Counted from the stretch's first letter, positions 1 through 6,637 are shown. The stretch is 8,085 nt of DNA from Thermoplasmatales archaeon ex4484_6 (GCA_002254385.1 NJDO01000077.1:1-8085); one strand, 5' to 3'. Numbers and translations are program-made. The notes: generated by a model from the letters alone, not told the origin.

Positions 1-10
1 ATAATTGTCA

Positions 11-100
11 GGGAGCCGATATAATCAGAATTGAATCATTGGCAAGCAAAAAAGCGACACCCATTGTCCGAAATCACTTTTTTGCGATTGTCCGGCTCCC
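11..100. repeat. Hairpin repeat unit 1
   Basis: The outer stem is 11-18 with 93-100 (8 bp). The inner stem is GCAAAAAAG with CTTTTTTGC (9 bp) around a ~24-nt loop. A weaker middle helix ATAATC/GATTGT is possible. The unit is identical to unit 4. Confidence 0.9.
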
Positions 101-124
101 GGCGCTATTGTTATATAATCGTCA

Positions 125-214
125 GGGAGCCGATATAATCAGAATAGAATAATTGGCGAGTAAAAAAGCGACATTAATCATTCGTAATCACTTTTTTATG
201 GGTGTCCGGCTCCC
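125..214. repeat. Hairpin repeat unit 2 (diverged, compensated stem)
   Basis: The outer stem is 125-132 with 207-214. The inner stem reads GTAAAAAAG with CTTTTTTAT, so relative to unit 1 one C:G pair has become T:A and the neighbouring pair has become G:T. The loop is largely different from that of unit 1. Confidence 0.9.
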
Positions 215-238
215 GGCGCCATTAATATATAATCATGA

Positions 239-329
239 GGGAGCCGATCTGATCAGAATGCAATTGTTGGCAAGCAAAAAAGCGATCCAAATCGGTATGA
301 AATTACTTTTTTGCGACTGTCCGGCTCCC
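239..329. repeat. Hairpin repeat unit 3 (diverged)
   Basis: The outer stem is 239-246 with 322-329. The inner stem GCAAAAAAG/CTTTTTTGC is intact. The loop has a different sequence and is one base longer, which shifts the following unit to a 115-bp step. Confidence 0.9.
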
Positions 330-353
330 GGCGCTATTGTTAAATAATTGTCA

Positions 354-443
354 GGGAGCCGATATAATCAGAATTGAATCATTGGCAAGCAAAAAAGCGA
401 CACCCATTGTCCGAAATCACTTTTTTGCGATTGTCCGGCTCCC
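354..443. repeat. Hairpin repeat unit 4, overlapping the ATPase gene's 3' end
   Basis: The outer stem is 354-361 with 436-443. The unit is identical to unit 1. The repeat character ends at about base 448, after which the sequence is coding (minus strand). The stop codon of the ATPase gene (379-381) lies inside this unit. Confidence 0.92.
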
Positions 444-2637
444 GGCGCCCCTCCCTCATTCTGGACAATCCAAAATACAAAAGGGAGGTTCCCTGGGCCA
501 TTCTGTCCTCCCTTCCCTTCAATTCCTCATTCACCATATCGAATATCCTCTCCGCTTCCCGGAACTCGTCCCGGAGCGCATGGAGCTTGATCATCAGTAT
601 CTGGGGCCACCACGGGTCGGATCTTCCCTGCTCCTTGGATTTGTTGAGCGCCGTTCTGAGCATCTCCTCCGCCTTATCGAGCTCCCCTTTCTGAAGGTAG
701 ACCCCTCCCATGTTGCTGTATCCCCTGCACGCTTCCAGGAGGTTTCCGTGCGACTCGAGATGTTTCGATCCCCTTCTGTAATAATCGATCGCCTTGTCCA
801 GGTCACCTCTGTGGTTGAACACGTTCCCGATGTTGAGGTAAAGAGCTCCAATTGTGCTGAGGTTGTTCTGAAGTTTTGCATACTGAAGGGATCTGGAGAA
901 CAGCTCGAGGGCCCTGGGGAACTCCCCTCTACGCCAGTGTATGTATCCCATTCCCATATATGCCTGGGCGAATGTCTCGGGGTCCTCCTCCTGCATGTTG
1001 GAGAAAACATCCTGGTATGCGCCCAGTGCCTTATCGTATTCCCCCCTGCATCTGAGAACCTCCCCTATGTTGACCTTCGCCTTCATCTTGACCCGGTTCC
1101 TTCTAAGGACCGTGGCAAGATTGAGGGCCTTCTCGGCGAATTGCAGTGCCCGGTCCCATTCGGAAATCTTCAGGCAGAGATTGGAGGTCTCGATCAGAAC
1201 CTCGAGGTTCTGTTCCTTGATGGAATCAGATTGGGGAAGGTTTTCCATGCAAATGAGGACCATTGTAAGATAATCCAGGGCTTTCTGGGGAGCCACCCTG
1301 CTGAAGTGGGACGAGGCCTTGATGAGATACTTCAGCGCCTTCTCGAACTCCTTTCCTTTGTAGAAATGTATGCCTATGCTGCCCCAGTAGGAGGGATTCT
1401 TGGAGAATCTCTCTTCAAGGACATGGGCCATCTTGTTGTGAAGGAATCTTCTTCTGCTGTGATTGAGTTCGGAATAGACGACCTCCTGGATCACGGGGTT
1501 CTCGAAGTCATATGACTCCTCATCGGGGATCTCCCTCAGGAATTTGGCCCTTACAAGCTCCTCGAGCGCTTCGAGGACCTCCTCGTCGGACAGATTCAGC
1601 GCATCCTTGATGATCTCGAACGTGATCAATGTACCCGAGGATACGGAGGAGAGCCTGAGGACGGCTATGGAACTCGATGACAGCCAATGCATCCTGCGCA
1701 GAATGATATCCTTCAGGGTCGTCGGAAGAGATATTGTCTGGGGATCGATATTCTTGTGCCAGTCGGGAACCGAAGGATCGATGATATTCCTTTCGAGAAG
1801 GGAGTAGATGACCTCCTCGACGAAGAAGGGATTGCCGTTGGTCCTCTTGTATATCAGCCTCCCGAAGGACCTCGGTATCCTCTCGACCTCCAGTATCTCC
1901 GATATCAGCTCGTCCGTTTCCTCCCTTGAAAGCCTCTTGAGTTCCATGGGGATGAAAAGCTTGTCCCTTGACAATCTCTTGAGAGGATCCGTGAGGGGAT
2001 GAGGGGTGTCTTCCGCCCAGAACAGGTCCTCCGGTCTGTAGGTGCAAACTATGAGGATCGGATGATCCGTTATCTTCTGGGCGAGATATTGAAGGAGCTT
2101 TATTGAAGGCGGGTCGGCCCAGTGCAGGTCATCGATGAACAGACAGAGAGGACCCCTGTCGGAGAGCTTGAAAATGAATTCCGACATTTTATCGAAGTCC
2201 ATCAGCCCCTCCACATTCATACCCTCCCGGGTCTCTTCCGGGTATTCAACCTCTGCAGGTATCAGGGACATCGGGACGAAATCCTCCTCCCTTATCAGGG
2301 AACCTTCCCGCGAATTCTCCGATCTTATGAAAAAGGGTGATTCGACCTCGATATTCTTCATGATGCCCTTGTATTGGTTGAAAATCTCCTTGAAGGGCAG
2401 GTAGATGTCGGTATCCTTGAAGTAGAGGCATCTTCCGGTGAGAAGATTGAAGGTGGAGAATGCATCGAGGTGCTTCATCTCCTCGATAAGCCGGGTCTTT
2501 CCTATCCCAGCTTCCCCGGCGATCAGAACAAGATTTCCCTTTCCATCCCTGACGTTGTCAAGGATATCGCTAAGGAGAGACAGCTCGGCCTTTCTACCGA
2601 TGTAATTGGTTCTTTTGCGTTCGTGTGAGGGGATCAT
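379..2637 (-). CDS. STAND/AAA_16-type ATPase with C-terminal TPR repeats
   Basis: This 752-aa predicted cytoplasmic signalling ATPase has an N-terminal GRKAEL lead-in (14-19) and a P-loop GEAGIGKT (41-48). Walker B is LCLFIDD (164-170), followed by LHWAD, and a sensor-like strand ends in TYRPED (199-204). A helical, winged-helix-like stretch (~300-400) follows, then TPR-type helix pairs from ~420 to ~728 with repeated GEYDKAL, GEFPRAL, GDLDKAI and GELDKAE signatures. This matches the MalT/AAA_16-plus-TPR architecture, in which the TPRs sense a ligand or partner and the NTPase acts as a switch. No LuxR, cyclase or kinase output domain is present, so its target is unknown. An acidic insertion (~95-150) separates the two Walker motifs. 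The ATG is preceded by a TATA-like box and GGTGAG. Residues ~731-752 are encoded inside repeat unit 4 and look non-native, suggesting the 3' end was replaced or truncated. The gene is divergent from nrdJ. Confidence 0.9.
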   Translation of the reverse strand: MIPSHERKRTNYIGRKAELSLLSDILDNVRDGKGNLVLIAGEAGIGKTRLIEEMKHLDAFSTFNLLTGRCLYFKDTDIYLPFKEIFNQYKGIMKNIEVESPFFIRSENSREGSLIREEDFVPMSLIPAEVEYPEETREGMNVEGLMDFDKMSEFIFKLSDRGPLCLFIDDLHWADPPSIKLLQYLAQKITDHPILIVCTYRPEDLFWAEDTPHPLTDPLKRLSRDKLFIPMELKRLSREETDELISEILEVERIPRSFGRLIYKRTNGNPFFVEEVIYSLLERNIIDPSVPDWHKNIDPQTISLPTTLKDIILRRMHWLSSSSIAVLRLSSVSSGTLITFEIIKDALNLSDEEVLEALEELVRAKFLREIPDEESYDFENPVIQEVVYSELNHSRRRFLHNKMAHVLEERFSKNPSYWGSIGIHFYKGKEFEKALKYLIKASSHFSRVAPQKALDYLTMVLICMENLPQSDSIKEQNLEVLIETSNLCLKISEWDRALQFAEKALNLATVLRRNRVKMKAKVNIGEVLRCRGEYDKALGAYQDVFSNMQEEDPETFAQAYMGMGYIHWRRGEFPRALELFSRSLQYAKLQNNLSTIGALYLNIGNVFNHRGDLDKAIDYYRRGSKHLESHGNLLEACRGYSNMGGVYLQKGELDKAEEMLRTALNKSKEQGRSDPWWPQILMIKLHALRDEFREAERIFDMVNEELKGREDRMAQGTSLLYFGLSRMREGRREPDNRKKVISDNGCRFFACQ

Positions 2638-2676
2638 CTCTTCTCACCGGACTGGGATAATCACTTGAAACACGAC

Positions 2677-2684
2677 TATTATAT
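2677..2684 (-). promoter_or_regulatory. TATA-like box of the ATPase gene
   Basis: The minus strand reads AATATAATAG here, within an AT-rich stretch about 40 bp ahead of the ATG at 2637. This predicts a start site near 2654 and a leader of ~17 nt holding the ribosome-binding-like GGTGAG (2648-2643, 5 nt from the ATG). This is inferred from spacing only. Confidence 0.5.
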
Positions 2685-2875
2685 TCTTTTCCTCTTCATT
2701 ACAAATTTCGGTAAAATGATAATCATGGGGTAATTCACCCGGGCCAGGCATCATTATCGGTAAATACTTTTGCCCCACTCCCAATTACCCTTATAATCGA
2801 ACCTTCCATGGTGTAGATACCGGTTCTGGAAGGTTAGCTTCGGTCATGGACCATATGCATTTTACTGGGGGTTGT

Positions 2876-2935
2876 CGGCCTGTCGGGGAGGCCGGTCCTT
2901 CCCCTGGATCCGGGGGTGCAATCATCTTGAGGCCG
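2876..2935 (+). promoter_or_regulatory. Mutually exclusive hairpins in the nrdJ leader
   Basis: CGGCCT (2876-2881) is complementary to AGGCCG at 2889-2894 (7-nt loop) and equally to AGGCCG at 2930-2935, so only one pairing can form at a time. Between them lies CCCC (2901-2904) pairing with GGGG (2912-2915) around a GGATCC core. The layout resembles an attenuator or riboswitch expression platform 39 nt ahead of the start codon. Whether it functions this way is inference. Confidence 0.4.
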
Positions 2936-2962
2936 TCCCTTCCAGACCCCTACGGCAGTGAT

Positions 2963-2968
2963 GGAGGT
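2963..2968 (+). promoter_or_regulatory. Ribosome-binding site of nrdJ
   Basis: GGAGGT lies 5 nt before the ATG at 2974, a strong match to the anti-Shine-Dalgarno sequence, and fixes the start. Confidence 0.8.
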
Positions 2969-2973
2969 AGTGC

Positions 2974-5262
2974 ATGGAAATAGAACAGCTCAGGGAACCC
3001 AAGCTCACCGAGAATGCTAACACGGTACTCCAGAGGAGATACCTGAAGAAGAACGACAAGGGAGAGGTCATTGAAACACCGAAGGAGATGTTCTTCAGGG
3101 TGGCCCAGAATATTTCCAGGGCCGACCTGAAATACGATAAGGACAAGGACCTGGACCCTCTGGTGGAGGAATTCTATTACATGATGGCAGAGAGGGAGTT
3201 CATGCCGAACTCACCCACGTTAATGAATGCGGGCAGGGAGCTCCAGCAGCTGTCAGCCTGTTTCGTTCTTCCCATAGAGGATTCGCTGCCTGGGATCTTC
3301 GAGACCGTAAAGCATACGGCCATGATACACAAATCGGGAGGGGGAACCGGTTTCTCTTTCTCCAGGATCAGGCCCAAGAACGATCTTGTCAAATCGACCA
3401 AGGGTGTATCATCAGGCCCCATCTCTTTCATGCAGGTCTTCGATGCAGCCACTGATGTCATAAAACAGGGAGGAACGAGAAGGGGGGCCAATATGGCCAT
3501 TCTCAGGGTCGATCATCCCGATATCAGGGACTTCATCACTGCCAAGGATGATAACAGGATGCTGAACAATTTCAACATATCCGTTGCCCTTACCGACAGG
3601 TTCATGGAAGCCCTCAACAGCGGGGGGGAGTATTCCCTGATCAACCCGAGGGACGGAAAGGTGGTAGGTTCCGAATCCGCCTCGGAGATCTTCGAGATGA
3701 TAGTGAAGCAGGCTCACAAGAACGGGGAACCCGGCATCGTGTTCATAGACAGGATAAACAGGGACAACCCGACACCTCATGTGGGGGAGATCGAATCAAC
3801 CAACCCCTGCGGGGAGCAGCCCCTCCTTCCCTACGAATCCTGCAATCTAGGGTCCATCAATCTTGCGGTGATGCTCAAGGATGACAATTCCATCGATTGG
3901 GAGAGGCTGAGAAGGGTCACGAGGTCATCTGTCCATTTCCTTGACAATGTAATAGATATGAACGATTTCCCTCTTCCTGAAATATCCGAGATGACCCAAG
4001 GGAACAGGAAGATAGGACTGGGCATCATGGGGTGGGCCGACATTCTGTTCAGACTGGGCATACCCTATGATTCGGAGAGGGCCATCGAACTTGCGGAGAG
4101 GATCATGTCCTTCGTGAAGAAGGAATCAACGGAGATGTCCCGGGAGCTTGCGAAGAAAAGGGGTCCGTTCCCGAATTTCAGGGGATCCGTGTTCGATCAG
4201 AGAGGAGAGCCTCCGATAAGGAACGCCACGACGACCACGATAGCTCCCACCGGCACCATTTCCATCATTGCAGGGGCATCATCGGGTGTCGAACCCCTCT
4301 TCGCCCTTGTGTTCAAGAGGACTGTCATGGACAAGACCCAGATGATGGAAGTCCATCGATACTTCCGTGAACTTGCAAAAGAGGAGGGTTTCTACAGCGA
4401 TGAACTGATGGAAAAGATATCCGAGAGGGGGACCGTCAGGGGTCTGGCATCCGTTCCGGAGAGGTTCCAGGCAGTATTTGCAACCGCTCATGATGTGACA
4501 CCGGAATGGCATACCAGGATGCAGGCCACGTTCCAGAAGTATACGGACAATGCCGTATCCAAGACTGTGAACTTTCCACATGATGCCACCGTCGAGGATG
4601 TCAAGAAGGTCTACCTTCTTGCCTACGACCTCGGATGCAAGGGGGTTACGATCTACCGTGACGGTTCCAGGGAGGAACAGGTCCTCTCGACAATCAAGAA
4701 AAAGAAGACCGGAATGGATACGGGGGTCCTGAGACCACGAGAGAGGCCAAAGGTGATAACGGGGGTCACGGGCAGGGTGGATACCGGATGCGGCGCACTC
4801 TACGTTACCATAAACGCTGACAGGTTCGGTCCGTTCGAGATGTTCGCCAACCTCGGGAAGAGCGGAGGCTGTGCGGCGGCACAGATAGAGGCACTTGCCC
4901 GTATGGCATCCCTTGCGATGAGATCCGGGGTGGACCCCTGGCAGATAGTCAAACAGATGAAGGGCATCCGGTGTCCCAATCCAAAGGAAGCTCCCCTTGG
5001 AATGGCGGAACAGTCGGTCCTCTCATGTCCCGACGGTATGGCCAAGGCCCTTGAAAGATATCTTCTCGGGCAATCACCTTCCCTGGAGGAGGAGAAGACC
5101 ACGGCACCAACACTGGACTATTATGCCGCCGGGCACGATGTCGAGAAGGATGAGATGGAAGAGAGCATGATCGTCGGTGTTTGTCCGGAATGCGGGAACT
5201 CCCTTATCTATCAGGACGGATGTTCCATATGTCAATCATGTTTCTATTCCAAATGTTCATGA
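2974..5262 (+). CDS. nrdJ: Adenosylcobalamin-dependent (class II) ribonucleotide reductase
   Basis: This 762-aa enzyme reduces ribonucleotides to deoxyribonucleotides for DNA synthesis and repair, using a radical generated from adenosylcobalamin. By family knowledge it works without an NrdB subunit and with or without oxygen. Visible features are the first active-site cysteine in SACFVLP (Cys96), the class II signature KSGGGTGFSFSRIRP (120-134) and KQGGTRRGAN (164-173). The finger loop NPCGE (277-281) carries Asn277, the thiyl-radical Cys279 and Glu281; Cys290 in SCNLGSINL is the probable second redox cysteine. The phosphate-binding motif is APTGTIS (424-430), and a TSCPD-type domain containing DTGCGALYVTIN lies at ~595-670. 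The tail has CxxC (737/740), CxxCxxC (750/753/756) and a penultimate Cys761, typical of the thiol relay tail. There is no N-terminal ATP-cone. The call rests on multiple invariant motifs and on length consistent with the NrdJ_Z-like group. It is probably co-transcribed with the next gene. Confidence 0.97.
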   Translation: MEIEQLREPKLTENANTVLQRRYLKKNDKGEVIETPKEMFFRVAQNISRADLKYDKDKDLDPLVEEFYYMMAEREFMPNSPTLMNAGRELQQLSACFVLPIEDSLPGIFETVKHTAMIHKSGGGTGFSFSRIRPKNDLVKSTKGVSSGPISFMQVFDAATDVIKQGGTRRGANMAILRVDHPDIRDFITAKDDNRMLNNFNISVALTDRFMEALNSGGEYSLINPRDGKVVGSESASEIFEMIVKQAHKNGEPGIVFIDRINRDNPTPHVGEIESTNPCGEQPLLPYESCNLGSINLAVMLKDDNSIDWERLRRVTRSSVHFLDNVIDMNDFPLPEISEMTQGNRKIGLGIMGWADILFRLGIPYDSERAIELAERIMSFVKKESTEMSRELAKKRGPFPNFRGSVFDQRGEPPIRNATTTTIAPTGTISIIAGASSGVEPLFALVFKRTVMDKTQMMEVHRYFRELAKEEGFYSDELMEKISERGTVRGLASVPERFQAVFATAHDVTPEWHTRMQATFQKYTDNAVSKTVNFPHDATVEDVKKVYLLAYDLGCKGVTIYRDGSREEQVLSTIKKKKTGMDTGVLRPRERPKVITGVTGRVDTGCGALYVTINADRFGPFEMFANLGKSGGCAAAQIEALARMASLAMRSGVDPWQIVKQMKGIRCPNPKEAPLGMAEQSVLSCPDGMAKALERYLLGQSPSLEEEKTTAPTLDYYAAGHDVEKDEMEESMIVGVCPECGNSLIYQDGCSICQSCFYSKCS

Positions 5263-5263
5263 T

Positions 5264-5268
5264 GAGGT
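5264..5268 (+). promoter_or_regulatory. Ribosome-binding site of the gene at 5277
   Basis: GAGGT starts 2 nt after the nrdJ stop codon, with an 8-nt spacer to the ATG at 5277. This supports translation from one nrdJ transcript. Confidence 0.65.
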
Positions 5269-5276
5269 AGGATGCC

Positions 5277-5870
5277 ATGAACAGGAAGACCTTGGGCCCA
5301 GGTGAGGGACTGGAACTGCCGGGACCTCTCAGCACCGAGCTCGGTACGATCAAGGTGGGCGTCAGACCCCCGGACATCCCACTTATCGAAAGGATGGAGG
5401 AGTTGATATCGACAGTCAAGGACAGTGGTGTGGATATTCCTGCAGGCACTTCGGTCGCGATCCGTTCATTCGAGGGCTTCGTGTATTTCGGGGATATCTC
5501 GAGGACCCCGATAGAGGATTCGACCGTTCTCAGGGTCATCGAGTACGACCCAATGCGGGGGACCTTTCTCGTTGGAGGGGATGGCAGGGCAGACCGGGGT
5601 ACCGAGATCTGCTGGTATGTCCTGAGGGCTCTTCCGGACATACATGTGGTTCTTGTCGAGAGAAAAAGGAAGGAGAGCGATTCCGGTGGAATGGAGAGAC
5701 TGGTCGGAAAGGAAGAGCATGTGAGGTCTATGGTGAACATTGCGGCAGCGTTGAGGGAAAGGGACCATGCGGAATACGATCCTTTCACGATAAGGGGATT
5801 TGCGACCCTTGACAGCCTCGAGAAGTATATGATGAAACGTGGGAATGATGTTCAATCAAGGTCCCAATGA
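5277..5870 (+). CDS. Class II aldolase/adducin-like protein lacking metal-binding histidines
   Basis: This 197-aa soluble protein has no signal peptide or membrane segment. A helical N-terminal part (~30-52) is followed by PAGTSVAIR and EGFVYFGDISRTP (66-78), then IEYDP (88-92) and GGDGRADRGTEICWYVLRALPD (100-121). This order resembles the class II aldolase fold, where a small substrate-loop motif precedes an E-x-D strand, a (S/T)E-x-x-x-H helix and an 'RPDV-AVVHTH' strand. Here the HxH position reads VVLVERK (124-130), and the usual NHG region may correspond to TIRGFATLDSLEKYM (171-185). The zinc-binding histidines are therefore absent and aldolase or epimerase activity is unlikely. A binding or structural role is possible, but no function can be named. 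The gene sits 14 bp after nrdJ with its own ribosome site, so it is probably in an operon with it. Its end overlaps the convergent gene by 19 bp. The coding call is firm; the fold call is tentative. Confidence 0.7.
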   Translation: MNRKTLGPGEGLELPGPLSTELGTIKVGVRPPDIPLIERMEELISTVKDSGVDIPAGTSVAIRSFEGFVYFGDISRTPIEDSTVLRVIEYDPMRGTFLVGGDGRADRGTEICWYVLRALPDIHVVLVERKRKESDSGGMERLVGKEEHVRSMVNIAAALRERDHAEYDPFTIRGFATLDSLEKYMMKRGNDVQSRSQ

Positions 5871-6628
5871 TCGGAGAGGACCTCCCTGGTCTCGATTATT
5901 ATTCCATCCTCCACGGGCGCATCGTCCACAACGCCGAACCAGTAGATGACCATCCCCGGACCGAAGAGCTCTCTATACGATCTCAGCTGTTTCTTCATGT
6001 TCTTTCTTATCTCTTTCATATCTCCGAACGAGCCCTTCGATTCTATCCATTTGACGGGTTCGCCCCGGAAATAGATGGTCTTGTGGAGGAGGAAATCGGG
6101 AGTCTTTCCCCCTTCGGCCCTGAGGTCCTCTTCCCTCTCGTACCCGATCCCTCTCTCATCGAGCCAGTCCCTTATCAGTGCTTCACCCTTGACACCCCTT
6201 TTCCTCTGCACCTCATTGCCCTCCGGAGAGTATATCGGGTCGTTTTTCCTCACTTCCGACAGCTCCCTTGCCAGCCTCGTGTCCTCCACGGACTCCGGAT
6301 CGTTGATCATCTTTCTGAAGGAGGCCCGGCCCCACTCCATGGAGGTAAGTATAAGGAAGGCTGTCATGACAGGGGAGAAGTCGAGGGTCCTGCTTATTTC
6401 AAGAAGGCTCTTGCCGGCTTTCCATTGTTTGACAAGTTGGGGTACCTTGGATTTGACCTTTCTGAATCTTGCCGTTACATCCCTGATGTTTCTCTGGGTA
6501 TATATGACCAGGAAGAACTCCCTCGAGAATCCCTTTCTTCCCTTGTACCTCCTGTACAACTTTTCTATATCCCCGTATGAATTGAGATCGTTGTATATCT
6601 CCCTGAAGGTCATCTCGTCCACTATCAA
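5852..6628 (-). CDS. TPD-motif nuclease, CDIN1/C15orf41 family
   Basis: This 258-aa protein has an N-terminal helical half (1-110) in which QWKAGKSLLEISRTLDFSP (68-86) looks like a helix-turn-helix. The C-terminal half is a PD-(D/E)xK-type nuclease core: RGVKGEALIRDWL (144-156, Glu149), the name-giving KTPDFLL (175-181, Asp178), and VKWIESKG (192-199, Glu196 and Lys198). Next come a helix with Gln214 (KKQLRSYRELFG) and the GPGMVIYWFG strand (223-232). These match the archaeal/eukaryotic TPD family; the human member CDIN1 partners codanin-1 and is mutated in congenital dyserythropoietic anaemia type I. Archaeal function is not established; a structure-specific DNA nuclease role is inferred from the fold. 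The start is taken as TTG at 6628 because AAAGGAG (6644-6638) sits 9 nt upstream; an in-frame ATG at 6613 has no comparable ribosome site. The gene is convergent with, and overlaps, the preceding gene. Confidence 0.9.
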   Translation of the reverse strand: MIVDEMTFREIYNDLNSYGDIEKLYRRYKGRKGFSREFFLVIYTQRNIRDVTARFRKVKSKVPQLVKQWKAGKSLLEISRTLDFSPVMTAFLILTSMEWGRASFRKMINDPESVEDTRLARELSEVRKNDPIYSPEGNEVQRKRGVKGEALIRDWLDERGIGYEREEDLRAEGGKTPDFLLHKTIYFRGEPVKWIESKGSFGDMKEIRKNMKKQLRSYRELFGPGMVIYWFGVVDDAPVEDGIIIETREVLSDHWDLD

Positions 6629-6637
6629 GAGATCCTG

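Larger units (their letters stand above)
1..448. repeat. Tandem array of four ~114-bp inverted-repeat (hairpin) units
   Basis: Four copies of a ~90-bp unit begin at 11, 125, 239 and 354 (steps of 114, 114 and 115 bp). Each opens with GGGAGCCG, closes with CGGCTCCCGGCGC, and has an inner A6 tract paired with an inner T6 tract, so each can fold into a long interrupted hairpin on either strand. Spacers of ~24 bp are AT-rich with TATA-like cores. Copies 1 and 4 are identical over at least 105 bp (1-105 equals 344-448), while copies 2 and 3 differ by roughly 15 or more positions, mostly in the loop. The partial spacer at base 1 suggests the array continues to the left. There is no transposase or CRISPR-type short repeat/unique spacer pattern. 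No other copy was seen in the window. Function is unknown. Confidence 0.95.
2638..2973. other. Divergent intergenic region and nrdJ leader
   Basis: This 336-bp stretch has no gene. The left third is AT-rich and holds the ATPase promoter plus two direct copies of TCGGTAAA (2708-2715 and 2757-2764). Candidate TATA elements for nrdJ are TAAATA (2761-2766) and TTATAA (2791-2796); a weaker one lies near 2853. The right part (2862-2960) is GC-rich and can fold into hairpins ahead of the nrdJ ribosome site. I could not match a cobalamin riboswitch consensus, nor NrdR boxes. Confidence 0.6.

Noticed and set aside
153..347. Plus-strand open frame across the repeats giving similar peptides (ASKKAT...LPAP)
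   Set aside because: The similarity only reflects the DNA repeat; the frame breaks at the 115-bp step, there is no ribosome site, and it ends within the array.
1..448. CRISPR array
   Set aside because: The 114-bp step, long inverted repeats and similar rather than unique intervening sequence do not fit, and no cas gene is nearby.
1..448. Integron attC sites or insertion-sequence ends
   Set aside because: No attC core motifs, no integrase or transposase, and no target-site duplications could be identified.
337..1515. 392-aa plus-strand open frame
   Set aside because: It lies opposite the ATPase gene, whose Walker and TPR motifs are clear; its translation has no recognisable motifs and starts inside the repeats.
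2638..2973. Cobalamin riboswitch ahead of nrdJ
   Set aside because: I could not find the conserved B12-box core, and the region is too short and poor in the expected motifs; only generic hairpins are present.
5204..5788. 194-aa minus-strand open frame opposite the aldolase-like gene
   Set aside because: Serine/leucine-rich shadow of the plus-strand gene, which has a ribosome site and a credible fold pattern.
5867..6580. 237-aa plus-strand open frame
   Set aside because: Antisense of the TPD-family gene, which carries complete catalytic motifs.
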